A stretch of 15,092 nt of DNA from JAPLGE01 sp964355545 (GTDB lineage: Bacteria; Bipolaricaulota; Bipolaricaulia; UBA7950; UBA9294). The position numbers and the translations under genes are program-made. The stretch covers positions 1 to 15,092 of the forward strand of contig CAYHEK010000035.1 of NCBI GenBank assembly GCA_964355545.1, written 5' to 3'. A model generated the notes under the pieces. The model saw nothing but the letters and a program-made list of their open reading frames with translations. It searched no databases and was not told the origin of the DNA. Positions 5,415-13,149 of the stretch are shown piece after piece; the first letter of the stretch is position 1, and each line of letters begins with the position of its first letter.

Positions 5415-8400
5415 TTACCGTAAGGGTTGGATCGCTTGGTAGACGGCGCGTGCCTGCCCGCCCTGCTGGAAGACGATGGAGAGGGTCGTCGACTCGGAGA
5501 TGGGCTGCCAGGACTGGCTTGCCTCGTCGAACTTGTCCCAGCGGACGAAGCCGAGGGACTGCTTGTCCTGCGTCCAAACCTGTCGCGGAGCCTGGAGAAG
5601 CATCCTCGAGCCAGGGGAGCGGCAGATGTCGAACGGCGTCGGCGTCCCGTACTCCTTTCCGTCGACGATCATCCGCACGGCGATCTCCGTGGCGGCTGAG
5701 ATCAGCGGGAGGGGGAGACGCGTGATCGTCCCCGACACCTGCGCGGTCATGACGACCGCCATCACGTGCACGCAGACGGTCTGCTCTTGCTGCCCGCGCG
5801 AGCAGGCTGGCAGGTAGGCGGTGTAAGGGGCCGACGTAGCCGTGTTCCCGGCCGCGTCGTGGCCTCCCAAAACGATCGTGACCGCTCCGCCCTCCCAGTA
5901 GGTGACGACGGCGGTGACTTGGCCGCTCGTCGCGGCGATGTCCCAGATCGCCTGAGTCATCCCGTTAGGAAGGGTGATGGATACGTTGTCCACCGTCACG
6001 GGCGGCGTGCCGCCCGAGGTGGTGTACGAGATCGCGAGCTGATGGGTCGGGCTCTCCTTGCACAGAAGCTGAACCGCGACGTTCGTGATGGTGATCGAGA
6101 GAGGAGACGGGGTCGTGGGCCGACCGGTCTGCCCTCCCCCGACCGGGATCGTGATGTAGAGGGTCGCCACCTCGCACTTGTTACGGTCTCGGAAGCTGTA
6201 GAGGACGTGATAGGTTCCAGCCGTTAGGAGCGTCCCGCTCAGGGTCCCCTGCCGCGCCCCGAGGTTGAGGGAGAACGTGGCTCCGCTCGGAAGGTCGCTT
6301 GAGGCGAGGTCTGCGGTGATGGCGCCGAGTGCGGACAGTGTGGAGCTCACGTCACTAGGGAACGACTTCGTGCTCGTGATGTAGAACCCTCCGGGCACTT
6401 CGCCGAAATCCCAGACGAGGTACTTCGCCGGTGGGCATCCGGTCTCTGTCGGCCTCTCCGGCGTCGGCTGTCGCCCTTCGCACATCTGGGAGAGACAGTC
6501 CTCATTGATGAGGGTCTTGGTGGAGGCATGGATGTCCGACATGACGGAGACGGAGGTATCGGCGCTCGCCGCGGCGTTCGCGCATGCCAGAGCCGCTGCC
6601 TGCGCGTATGCGTACGCCTCCGCCGCTGCTGTGGCCGAGGCCATGGCGCGCGCCCCCGCCTCCGCGATCGCCGTGGCGCACACCTGGACTGCGGCGAACG
6701 CCTCTGCGACCGCTGACGCGGCTGCGTAGGCCTTGGCTTCGGCCTCCGCTGAGGCCTTCACCCCAACCGCCACCGCGGCCTCGGCCCCTGCCCACGCAGA
6801 GGCCGCTGCGAACGCCGCCGCCTCTGCGGCCGCTTCTGCGTCCGCTGCCGCCTTTACTCCAACCGTGACCGCCGCTTCGGCATTCGCGGCCGCCTGGGCC
6901 GCCGCCTCTGCCGCCGCGTATGCGCTTGCCTGTGCGGAAGCCGCCGCGTCGACCGCGACGGTCACCGCGACCTCGGCGCTCGCCGCCGCCAGGGCCGCCG
7001 CCTGAGCGGCCGCCTGGGCGTCGGCTTGAGCGGCCGCGAGGGCATCGAGGCCGCCACGAACGGCCGCCTCCGCCTCCGCGTAGGCCCCAGCCGCGGCAAA
7101 CGCCGCTGCCTGCGCCTCCGCCTGGGCGGCGAGGCACGCCTTGACGTGAGCGAGCACCTCCGCCGAGCTCATCGCCTCCGCGGCCGCATAGGCGTAGGCC
7201 GAGGAGGTCGCTGTCCCTGCCGCGGATGCACTCGCGGACTCCGCTTGCGCCGTGGCGCTCGCCGCCGCCTGAGCCGCCGCCGTGGCCTCCGCGGCGGCTC
7301 GCGCTGCCGCGGAAGCGGCCGCCGATGCCTGCGCTTGCGCCGTGGCCACGGCTCGCGCTACCGCTTGAGCCATCGAGGACGATGCCGAACCACACGCGGC
7401 ATGAGCGTTTGCTGCCGCCTGGGCCTGGGCGTTCGCCTCTGCGGAGGCCTGAGCGATCGCGCTCGCCGCTGCGAACGCCGCCGCCTTAGCCTGGGCGACC
7501 GCCTGTGCGCAGGCTTGAGCGTGAGCCTTGGCCTGTGCAGTTGCCTGAGCGGTCGCGCTCGCCGCGGCGTACGCCGCGGCCTCTGCGGTGGCGACCGCGT
7601 GCGCGCAGGCCAGAGCCTGAGCCTCCGCTGTCGCCTGGGCCGCGGCTGCGGCCTGAGCGGCCGCGAATGCCGCGGCCTCGGCCTCGGCTCGCGCCTGGGC
7701 GATTGCCACCGCCGTCGCTTCGGCGCGCGCGTAGGCGACCGCGGCCGCGCTCGCTTGCGCCTGCGCCTGCGCGTAGGCCGCTGCTGCTGCCGTGGCACGC
7801 GCTTCCGCAGACGCTTTGGCCTGGGAGGCCGCCGAGGCCGCGGCGTTCGCGGCGGCTTGCGCCTTCGCCACCGCGGATGCCGCCGCGCTCACCGTGCCCG
7901 AGATCTCGGTCACTACGGTCCCGCACAGGACCGGGGTCTGGATCGTCTGGGAGACGTCGTCGGCGATCTCCTTTGCCTGGGAGACGGAGGTCGCCGTCGC
8001 GGCGGCGCTCGCTTGAGCCTGCGCGTAGGCCGCAGCGCACGCATCCGCCTTGGCCTTCGCCTCCGCGTAGGCACCGGCGACCGCCGTGACCGCCGCTTTG
8101 GCGTTCGCGTACGCCCCTGCCGCGGCCTCGACTTGGGCGTGGGCACTAGCGTCTGCCTCCGCGATGACCCGAACGATGTCCTGAACGTAGGTCTGAACCT
8201 TGACTGCCGCAGCGGCGCAGGCGCTCGCCGAGGCCTCGGCGTAGGCACGGGCGGCTGCGCACGCGCTGGCGACGTCGTCGATCATGACCGCGGCCGTCGC
8301 CTCCGCTCTCACGCAGACGCTCACCCACGCGTCGGCCGCGGCCTGCGCCTCGGCCGCGGCCTGCACGATCGCGGCAACCATCGCCTCGGCCTTCGCCGAG

Positions 8401-8693
8401 GCGCTCACACAGGCGGCCGCAGAGGCGGAGGCAGAGGCCGCCGCGTCAGCGGTCGCGCCGCACTGGGAACTACACAGAGAACACGGGTCTTGAACGTCCG
8501 TAAGGAGACCCGCTGCCGCATCCGCCGCGGCTTGGGCCTGTGCCGCCGCTTGGGCTGCGGCGGAGGCCGCCGCCTGTGCGAAGGCGACGATGTCCGGAAG
8601 GATCGGTGTCTTCTCCTGCGCTTGGGCGAGACCGCCCGTTGCGACAAGGAGAAGGACGCCGATCAGGAAAAACAAACGCCCTACCTTACTCAA
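5415..8693 (-). CDS. Giant Ala-rich secreted protein with strict X-Ala alternation and C-terminal Ig-like domains
   Basis: I know no named family for this 1092-residue protein. TTG 8693 is preceded by AAGGAGG at five bases and opens a clean signal peptide, MSKVGRLFFLIGVLLLVATG, with cleavage likely after GLAQA (about 25); the ATG at 8711 lies upstream of that SD. Residues 37-711 are mostly Ala, with alternate positions almost always Ala or Val: 37-61, 174-234, 291-432 (71 unbroken X-Ala pairs) and 523-711. Short Cys-bearing linkers interrupt these, for example PCSLCSSQCG at 70-79 and PVLCG at 254-258. Tandem 32-residue units lie at 329-424 and 519-710, the latter ending in AAVTVGVK-like blocks. 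Residues 753-852 resemble a He_PIG-type Ig domain (LPSGATFSL...GTLSG...AGTYHVLYSFRD). A second beta domain follows at about 863-964, then a third C-terminal domain. There are few charged residues, and Gln, Ser, Tyr and Glu fill the variable positions. An exported structural fibre, silk-like or beta-solenoid, is inferred; an Ala-helix bundle is the alternative. Confidence 0.88.
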   Translation of the reverse strand: MSKVGRLFFLIGVLLLVATGGLAQAQEKTPILPDIVAFAQAAASAAAQAAAQAQAAADAAAGLLTDVQDPCSLCSSQCGATADAAASASASAAACVSASAKAEAMVAAIVQAAAEAQAAADAWVSVCVRAEATAAVMIDDVASACAAARAYAEASASACAAAAVKVQTYVQDIVRVIAEADASAHAQVEAAAGAYANAKAAVTAVAGAYAEAKAKADACAAAYAQAQASAAATATSVSQAKEIADDVSQTIQTPVLCGTVVTEISGTVSAAASAVAKAQAAANAAASAASQAKASAEARATAAAAAYAQAQAQASAAAVAYARAEATAVAIAQARAEAEAAAFAAAQAAAAAQATAEAQALACAHAVATAEAAAYAAASATAQATAQAKAHAQACAQAVAQAKAAAFAAASAIAQASAEANAQAQAAANAHAACGSASSSMAQAVARAVATAQAQASAAASAAARAAAEATAAAQAAASATAQAESASASAAGTATSSAYAYAAAEAMSSAEVLAHVKACLAAQAEAQAAAFAAAGAYAEAEAAVRGGLDALAAAQADAQAAAQAAALAAASAEVAVTVAVDAAASAQASAYAAAEAAAQAAANAEAAVTVGVKAAADAEAAAEAAAFAAASAWAGAEAAVAVGVKASAEAEAKAYAAASAVAEAFAAVQVCATAIAEAGARAMASATAAAEAYAYAQAAALACANAAASADTSVSVMSDIHASTKTLINEDCLSQMCEGRQPTPERPTETGCPPAKYLVWDFGEVPGGFYITSTKSFPSDVSSTLSALGAITADLASSDLPSGATFSLNLGARQGTLSGTLLTAGTYHVLYSFRDRNKCEVATLYITIPVGGGQTGRPTTPSPLSITITNVAVQLLCKESPTHQLAISYTTSGGTPPVTVDNVSITLPNGMTQAIWDIAATSGQVTAVVTYWEGGAVTIVLGGHDAAGNTATSAPYTAYLPACSRGQQEQTVCVHVMAVVMTAQVSGTITRLPLPLISAATEIAVRMIVDGKEYGTPTPFDICRSPGSRMLLQAPRQVWTQDKQSLGFVRWDKFDEASQSWQPISESTTLSIVFQQGGQARAVYQAIQPLR
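6564..7139 (-). repeat. Six tandem 96-bp (32-residue) units in the Ala-rich gene, block II
   Basis: Residues 519-550, 551-582, 583-614, 615-646, 647-678 and 679-710 align without gaps. The first four end in an analogous block (AAVRGGLD, VAVTVAVD, AAVTVGVK, AAVAVGVK); the fifth and sixth have drifted. Most units have an aromatic or Leu in an AAAFAAASA-like centre. Coding differs between units, so they are old or selected at protein level rather than fresh DNA duplications. Confidence 0.8.
7422..7709 (-). repeat. Three tandem 96-bp (32-residue) units in the Ala-rich gene, block I
   Basis: Residues 329-360, 361-392 and 393-424 align without gaps. Each has an AEAAAFAAAQ/S-type centre (AEAAAFAAAQ, AEAAAYAAAS, AKAAAFAAAS) at the same offset and strict X-Ala alternation throughout. 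The register is within two residues of block II if extended in 32-residue steps. Confidence 0.75.
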
Positions 8694-8766
8694 CGAAACC
8701 TCCTTGATCATCGTGCAGTCGGTACGTTAAACCACCGTCCTTCGCTCTTCTATAGATCTTCTCACC

Positions 8767-9384
8767 CTACGGGCAGTGCGTGCACGGAGCAGTCCAGCCG
8801 GAACAGCCGCACGGAGTGCCCCCGGAGCAACCGCCGTGGCACGGCCACCCGAAGAAGAAGAAGGGTGCAAAGCAGCCCGTCTCCGCGGGGACGAGGACGA
8901 GGCTCGTGCGGCAGCAGCAGTTCGTGATGGTTGAATTCTCCTGGCAGCCGCAGCAGGGGAACTGCCCACAGGAGTTGCACGGATCGTAGATCCGCACGCA
9001 CAAGGAGAGGGTTCCAACCGACGTGTCGACGTAGAGGGTGTAGTACCCCGCGGCGGCCGCCGCGCCCGCGGAGTCGACCTGGGTCCAGCTTCCCTGCCAG
9101 CCCGTCGCGGCTACAGGCGCGTCGTGCACGACGCTGTAGAGCGTCTTACCCGAGGAGTCCACGACTCGCCAACTCAAGACCTGCGTCTCCGCACAGGCGG
9201 GCGTGCCACAGGAGCAGGAACACCACCAACAGGTGGTCTCCGTCTCCACCTTGAACAGGATCGTCTCACCGGCCTTGTAGCGGGGGGTGAATAGGCTAGA
9301 CGCCGTGCCCGCCGCGCCGGTGAAAGCCCAAAGAAGCGCCACCCCGACGAGAAGAACACCTACCCATGCCCACCTTTGTCTCAC
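8767..9384 (-). CDS. Cys-rich secreted protein with Ig-like domain, partner of the Ala-rich protein
   Basis: This 205-residue protein is of unrecognised family. GTG 9384 sits five bases after a perfect GGAGGTGA; the ATG at 9399 overlaps that SD, so the GTG is the likelier start. A signal segment, RQRWAWVGVLLVGVALLWAF, is followed by GAAGTASS. The mature part starts as a beta domain (FTPRYKAGETILFKVETET ... VLSWRVVDSSGKTLYSVV ... GYYTLYVDTSVGTLSLCVRIYD) of general Ig or inhibitor-like look. It carries 21 cysteines in clusters: CWWCSCSC with a later C, CNSCGQFPCCGC, NCCCR, and a tail of spaced Cys, Gly and Trp ending CTHCP. Such density suggests disulfide cross-linking or metal binding outside the cytoplasm. 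It is the first gene of an operon: its stop lies 73 bases before the Ala-rich start with no terminator between. Joint export and assembly is inferred. Confidence 0.82.
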   Translation of the reverse strand: MRQRWAWVGVLLVGVALLWAFTGAAGTASSLFTPRYKAGETILFKVETETTCWWCSCSCGTPACAETQVLSWRVVDSSGKTLYSVVHDAPVAATGWQGSWTQVDSAGAAAAAGYYTLYVDTSVGTLSLCVRIYDPCNSCGQFPCCGCQENSTITNCCCRTSLVLVPAETGCFAPFFFFGWPCHGGCSGGTPCGCSGWTAPCTHCP

Positions 9385-9411
9385 CGCTCTCACCTCCATT
9401 GCGAACTACCC

Positions 9412-9442
9412 AATATACACCGAAACGCCCCCGCGGTGTCAC
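9412..9442 (-). promoter_or_regulatory. Possible promoter of the Cys-rich/Ala-rich operon
   Basis: On the minus strand GTGACA (9442-9437) and TATATT (9417-9412) are separated by 19 bases, with TG just before the -10. The spacer is long, so the -35 assignment is uncertain; the -10 is the best match in the gap. Confidence 0.4.
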
Positions 9443-9516
9443 GGGGAGGATAGGTGAGATCCTTTCGGCGGGGGAACCCTGAAACAGGGCGCGGATGGAG
9501 CAGCCCGCGCACGCCG

Positions 9517-9522
9517 TATAAT
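9517..9522 (+). promoter_or_regulatory. -10 box of the AlkZ-like gene
   Basis: A perfect TATAAT lies 78 bases before the ATG at 9601. No clear -35 is present 17 bases upstream (ATGGAG). A consensus AGGAGG at 9541-9546 has no start codon at the right distance. Confidence 0.45.
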
Positions 9523-9600
9523 GGGGTCCTGACTCAAGAGAGGAGGGAAGCGACCCTCGCGCACTCTGGGCAGCGCGGGGGCGCTCCGACTGGACGAGCG

Positions 9601-10722
9601 ATGGCAGGGTTCAGCCTGGAACAGGTCGCCTTTTTCAACCTGCGGCGAAGCGGGCTGGTCGATCGCCGCTTTCGCTCCGCGGAAGAGGCGGCGTCGTGCC
9701 ACCTCGGGGTTCACGCCCAGCTCTTGGGGAGCGCGGCGATGGCCCTCGCCGCTCGCCTTCCTGGCTACGACCGACACGCGTTCGAAAGAGATCTCTACGA
9801 GCGTCGCGTCCTCGTCCGGGTCTGGTGCATGCGCGGGACGCTTCACCTCCTTGCAAGCGCAGACCTTCCGCTCTTCGTCCGCGCGGTCATGGAGCGCCGC
9901 GCCGAGGAGGGGTTCGCCTGGCTCGCGACGCAGGGTTTCGATACCGAAACGGTCCGAGGCCTGCACGGGCGGATGCTCGAGGCCCTCCGGGGCCGCGAGC
10001 TTCGGCGGGCGGAGCTACACACGATCGTTCCCGAACTGGAGAAGATCCCTCATCCCGAGTGGGGGCAGGACGTGAAGGACCTCTCCTACCTCGGCCGCAT
10101 CGTCCACTCCCGACCGCAGGGCCAGGAGATCGCGTTTGCTCGCGTGGAGGACTGGCTCGGTGGCTACGAGGAGTGTGCCTTGAGCCGGGAGGAGGCCCTG
10201 GCGAGGATCGCACGCAGCTATCTTGCAGCCTACGGCCCGACCTCCGCGGCCGACTTCGCCTACTTCCTCGGCCTCGACCGCGTCGGCCCGGCGCGCGCGG
10301 CCCTCGAGGGAGCGCCTGGAGGTGTAGTCGAGGTCTCCGTCGAGGGCCATCGCTCTTGCCTCTACCTGCGCGCGGAGGACCTCACCGACCTCGAGGAGAG
10401 CGCGCCTGATCCGCGGCACGTCGCCCTCCTCCCCATGTTCGATCCCCTGCTCATGGCGTACAAGGATCGGGAGCGCTTCATCGCGCCGGGCAGGCGGCGA
10501 CGCCTCCTTCTTCCCGGCGGGTTCGTGGCGGGAACGCTCTTCGTCGGCGGACGGATCTCTGGGGTCTGGCGCCACAAGAAGGTCGGAGGCCGCCTGCGCG
10601 CGGCGCTCTCCCTCTTTGAGCCACAACCAGCCGAGGTTCTCACCCACGCGGAGGCCTGCCTGCGGAGGCTCGCGCCCGCGCTCGACGCCGCGGAGGTCAC
10701 CCTGGACGTTCGGGTCGGGTGA
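9601..10722 (+). CDS. Winged-helix protein of the AlkZ/YcaQ-like DNA glycosylase family (HTH_42)
   Basis: This 373-residue protein has the layout of the HTH_42/COG3214 family, whose studied members (AlkZ, E. coli YcaQ/AlkX) are DNA glycosylases that remove bulky alkylated bases and unhook crosslinks. Seen here: MAGFSLEQVAFFNLRRSGLV at the start, HLGVHAQLLGS at 34-44 where the catalytic QxQ/QxD loop lies, WCMRGTLHLL at 75-84 (family-conserved MRGTLH), a central RxxxAYGPTSAADFAYFLGL segment, and LLPMFDPLLMAYKDRERFI followed by FVAGTLFVGGRISGVWRHKK near the C terminus. The first catalytic-loop Gln appears as His (H38-A-Q40), so activity may differ from studied members. ATG 9601 has only a weak SD; the longer reading to 9454 would cross the -10 box and is unlikely. 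It converges with the acyltransferase gene, leaving a seven-base gap. Confidence 0.85.
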   Translation: MAGFSLEQVAFFNLRRSGLVDRRFRSAEEAASCHLGVHAQLLGSAAMALAARLPGYDRHAFERDLYERRVLVRVWCMRGTLHLLASADLPLFVRAVMERRAEEGFAWLATQGFDTETVRGLHGRMLEALRGRELRRAELHTIVPELEKIPHPEWGQDVKDLSYLGRIVHSRPQGQEIAFARVEDWLGGYEECALSREEALARIARSYLAAYGPTSAADFAYFLGLDRVGPARAALEGAPGGVVEVSVEGHRSCLYLRAEDLTDLEESAPDPRHVALLPMFDPLLMAYKDRERFIAPGRRRRLLLPGGFVAGTLFVGGRISGVWRHKKVGGRLRAALSLFEPQPAEVLTHAEACLRRLAPALDAAEVTLDVRVG

Positions 10723-10729
10723 GGGCGCC

Positions 10730-12034
10730 CTAGAAGGGGAGCTCCGCGGCGATCCGATCAAGGAGCCCCTCGACGAGGGGGCGCTGCGTCTTGGCGCAGG
10801 AGAAACCAGCGCTCAAGGTCATCGCGCTCTGATACGTCGTCGCGGCGAGGCAGAAGCTCGGCGCGAACGCGATCGGTCCGAGGATGAACGCGTCGATGAC
10901 TGGGACATCCCCAAAGGAGAGGCGCTCCGAGTCGAGAACGCCGACGTTCGAGAAGACGAGTCCCGAATGGCCCTCGCGGACGGCGCGATCGATCGTCCGC
11001 GTCGCGGCCCACTGGCCGGGCGCGTATCCGAGCGTGAAGAGAGCGCGCCGGAAAGGGACCATAGCGAGACCGGGGCGGTCGGCCTTGAGTGGGGCGATCG
11101 CCTGGAGGACCCTCTCGAGCGTCTCCGCGAACGCCTCTCCGCGGGCGCGCCGGATCGCCGGTTGGACGTTCCCGAAGAAGTTCCGCAGGACCGGCGGGTG
11201 ACCCGCGGGGAGATACCTGCGGAGGCTGACCGGGACGCGGATGGGGAAGAGGGTCCCTACGTTCGGGTCGAGTAGGTCGAAGAGCGCGCGCCAGAACGCG
11301 GTGAGGAGAACCTCACCGACTGAAGCGCTGTGACGGGTGGCGAAGTCCTTCACATCTGCGATGCGCTCTCTTTCGATCCGTCGGATCGCGTATCCTCGAT
11401 CCGCGGGGTCTCCCTCCGTGACCGGGAAGCCCCAGGCAAGCCTCGGTCCGACGGCGCGGCGGAGGGACACGAGAAGAGAGGGAAGGGAGGATCGCTCAAG
11501 GAGGCGGTCGGGGTCCAAAGCGATAGGCCCTCTAGGGAAGGAGGCGGGATCCCCTCCCAGCGCGCGATAGGCGGCGGCGAGGAGGTACGCGCACTCCGCG
11601 AGCCCCGCCCCGTCCGTCGCGACGTGACTTCCCTTGATCGAGACAAGATCCCGCTCCGAACGGAAGAGACAAACCTCAACCTGCGGGGCGGCGAAGGGGT
11701 CCCTCGGCGCGGCGAGATGCTCCGTGACCAGGGGCCCTACGTCCGGAGCAGCGACAATCGAGAAGATCTTTCCGTCGTCGAGCTCTCCCGGCTTCTCCCA
11801 GTACGGCCAGGAGGAGCGCCTCACGAAACGTGAGGCGAGGACCGGTTCCGCCTCGAGCACTAGCCTCGTGGCCTCCGCGAGCCTGTCCGCGTCGATCCGC
11901 CCGGTGAACGAGAGGACGCAGCGCGCGTGCAGGTCGCTCAGAGGTGACCCAAGCGAAACGTACGCGTCGTAGCGGGAGACGGGGAACCGGGCCGCGTGGC
12001 CTTCTTCCTTCGTCGCCGATCTCCTCCTCACCAT
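10730..12034 (-). CDS. Condensation/alcohol-acetyltransferase-like acyltransferase
   Basis: The 434-residue protein resembles the CoA-dependent acyltransferase fold shared by NRPS condensation domains, Pap proteins, alcohol acetyltransferases and wax ester synthases. The catalytic motif HVATDG lies at 137-142 (HxxxDG), preceded by the typical VEVCLF strand. The N-terminal lobe opens SRYDAYVSLGSPLSDLHARC. In the C-terminal lobe SVGEVLLTAFWRAL, FPIRVPVSLRRYLP, NFFGNVQPAIRR and GLVFSNVGVLD match conserved positions of the superfamily. It probably moves an acyl group from CoA or a carrier protein to an alcohol or amine; the substrate cannot be read. The start is ATG 12034 behind AAGGAG; the adjoining GTG at 12031 gives better spacing and is equally possible. 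It is the second gene after the GNAT protein (80-base gap), so the two may act on the same small molecule or lipid. Confidence 0.8.
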   Translation of the reverse strand: MVRRRSATKEEGHAARFPVSRYDAYVSLGSPLSDLHARCVLSFTGRIDADRLAEATRLVLEAEPVLASRFVRRSSWPYWEKPGELDDGKIFSIVAAPDVGPLVTEHLAAPRDPFAAPQVEVCLFRSERDLVSIKGSHVATDGAGLAECAYLLAAAYRALGGDPASFPRGPIALDPDRLLERSSLPSLLVSLRRAVGPRLAWGFPVTEGDPADRGYAIRRIERERIADVKDFATRHSASVGEVLLTAFWRALFDLLDPNVGTLFPIRVPVSLRRYLPAGHPPVLRNFFGNVQPAIRRARGEAFAETLERVLQAIAPLKADRPGLAMVPFRRALFTLGYAPGQWAATRTIDRAVREGHSGLVFSNVGVLDSERLSFGDVPVIDAFILGPIAFAPSFCLAATTYQSAMTLSAGFSCAKTQRPLVEGLLDRIAAELPF

Positions 12035-12114
12035 TCTCCTTGTGGCCTCTTTCTCGATCCCTTGGGCTGGTGAAGGGTACGCCACTACACCTCGTGCGGC
12101 ACCTCGTCCCTTTG

Positions 12115-13131
12115 TCAGATCACGGATCGCGTGGAGAGGTCGACGCCAGGACGGAGTTCCTTCTCGAAGGAGTCGTCCTGGCGGAAGGTGTGCATCCCGG
12201 CCCGCTCGTAGAGCCGGGTCGCTCCAGTCAGGCTGGACGAGTCGACGCCGAGCCCGACCCGCTTCTTTCCGCGCTCTTTCAGTTCTCGGAAGGCGTGGTG
12301 GAGGAGGGCGAGGCCGATCCCGCGGCGCCGCCAGGGACGGCGGACCCCCAGGGTGTTCACCCAGCCCATCTCCGAGTCCTCTGCGTGCCACTTCCGCGAG
12401 AGGGCAACGCCGGCAATCTCGTCTTGGTCCACGGCGAGAAACCAGAGAGAGGGATCGAAGCGCTCGTCCTTCTCGTACCAGTGGCGCGTGTTGGTGAGGT
12501 CCTGCTCGAACGGGGCCTCCACGTACCCCCAATGGTCGCGGAAGGCGTCTCGGATCGCCGCAACGAGGGCGCGGTCGTCCTGGCCGGGGACAAACGTGCG
12601 GACGCCAATCCCCTCAGGCCAGACCGGGGTCGGGATTGGCCGGTCGAGCTCGATCAGCATCCGCCAGAAGTGGCGGACGACCTGAAACCCGTTCGCGCGG
12701 AGGAGGGCCTGCGCGAGGTCGTCCCCGTGCAGAATCCCGTGGAGCATGACCAGCCGCGCCTCGGGCGGAGCTTTCACGATCGCCTCGCGGGCGCGTTCCT
12801 CCTCCCAGCGAAGGAGGGCGCTCCCGATCCCGCGGCCGGTGAAGTCCGGATGAACTCGGCCCCACGTGTGGGCGCGGACGTGTGGGGCCTCCGTGTCCCA
12901 GACCTCGCCGTAGCCGACGAGCATCCCGTCCTCCGTGAAGACGAGGCGGATGTCCGTCTCGGGGTTGAAATCGGGAACCTCCCACTCAAGGAGCAGGCTC
13001 TCCTCGTCGTACTCCTCTACCCCGAGATGTCGCAGAGACCAGGCGTTGAACAGGTCGACGGCCGCCTTCGCGTCCGCCATCGTCGCCGGCCGGACGACGA
13101 CCCCTTTCGGCCACTTCAGGTGCGTTGTCAT
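12115..13131 (-). CDS. Tandem GNAT N-acetyltransferase (MshD-like architecture)
   Basis: The 338-residue protein has two GNAT domains. In the first, VHPDFTGRGIGSALL at 93-107 is the acetyl-CoA pyrophosphate-binding motif A. In the second, LGVRRPWRRRGIGLALLHHA at 261-280 is a textbook motif A, followed by GVDSSSLTGATRLYERAGMH at 295-314. Two-domain GNATs of this size include mycothiol synthase MshD and several antibiotic- or metabolite-modifying enzymes; the second domain is usually the active one. Mycothiol synthesis is not supported by any neighbour. ATG 13131 has AAGGAG five bases upstream. The gene has a strong promoter at 13372-13399 and a long leader with a small ORF and terminator-like hairpin, so its expression may be attenuated or inducible. 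The substrate is unknown; acetylation of a small amine is inferred. Confidence 0.88.
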   Translation of the reverse strand: MTTHLKWPKGVVVRPATMADAKAAVDLFNAWSLRHLGVEEYDEESLLLEWEVPDFNPETDIRLVFTEDGMLVGYGEVWDTEAPHVRAHTWGRVHPDFTGRGIGSALLRWEEERAREAIVKAPPEARLVMLHGILHGDDLAQALLRANGFQVVRHFWRMLIELDRPIPTPVWPEGIGVRTFVPGQDDRALVAAIRDAFRDHWGYVEAPFEQDLTNTRHWYEKDERFDPSLWFLAVDQDEIAGVALSRKWHAEDSEMGWVNTLGVRRPWRRRGIGLALLHHAFRELKERGKKRVGLGVDSSSLTGATRLYERAGMHTFRQDDSFEKELRPGVDLSTRSVI

Positions 13132-13149
13132 GGTGTCTCCTTACGTTCC

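Noticed and set aside
6502..7395. Minus-strand Gly/Arg/Ser-rich frame overlapping the Ala-rich gene
   Set aside because: It is a shifted frame of the same strand; the Ala-rich frame has the start, SD, signal peptide and C-terminal domains.
7026..8927. Long plus-strand Arg/Gly-rich reading frame (633 codons) opposite the Ala-rich gene
   Set aside because: It is the complement of GCN-rich repeats, has no SD or signal, and its Arg/Gly/Cys composition is what the antisense of alternating Ala codons gives.
5415..9384. CRISPR array or recent DNA duplication as explanation of the repeats
   Set aside because: The periodicity is at protein level with diverged codons and no identical direct repeats separated by unique spacers.
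9454..9600. N-terminal extension of the AlkZ-like protein
   Set aside because: It crosses a perfect TATAAT and has no conserved sequence; the family begins near MAGFSLEQV.
10616..11275. Plus-strand 219-codon frame, and similar plus-strand frames at 11944-13191
   Set aside because: They are charged, motif-free shadows of the minus-strand acyltransferase and GNAT genes.
12035..12532. N-terminal extension of the acyltransferase across the GNAT gene
   Set aside because: It is Arg/Pro-rich antisense-like sequence overlapping a well-supported gene; an SD precedes the ATG at 12034.
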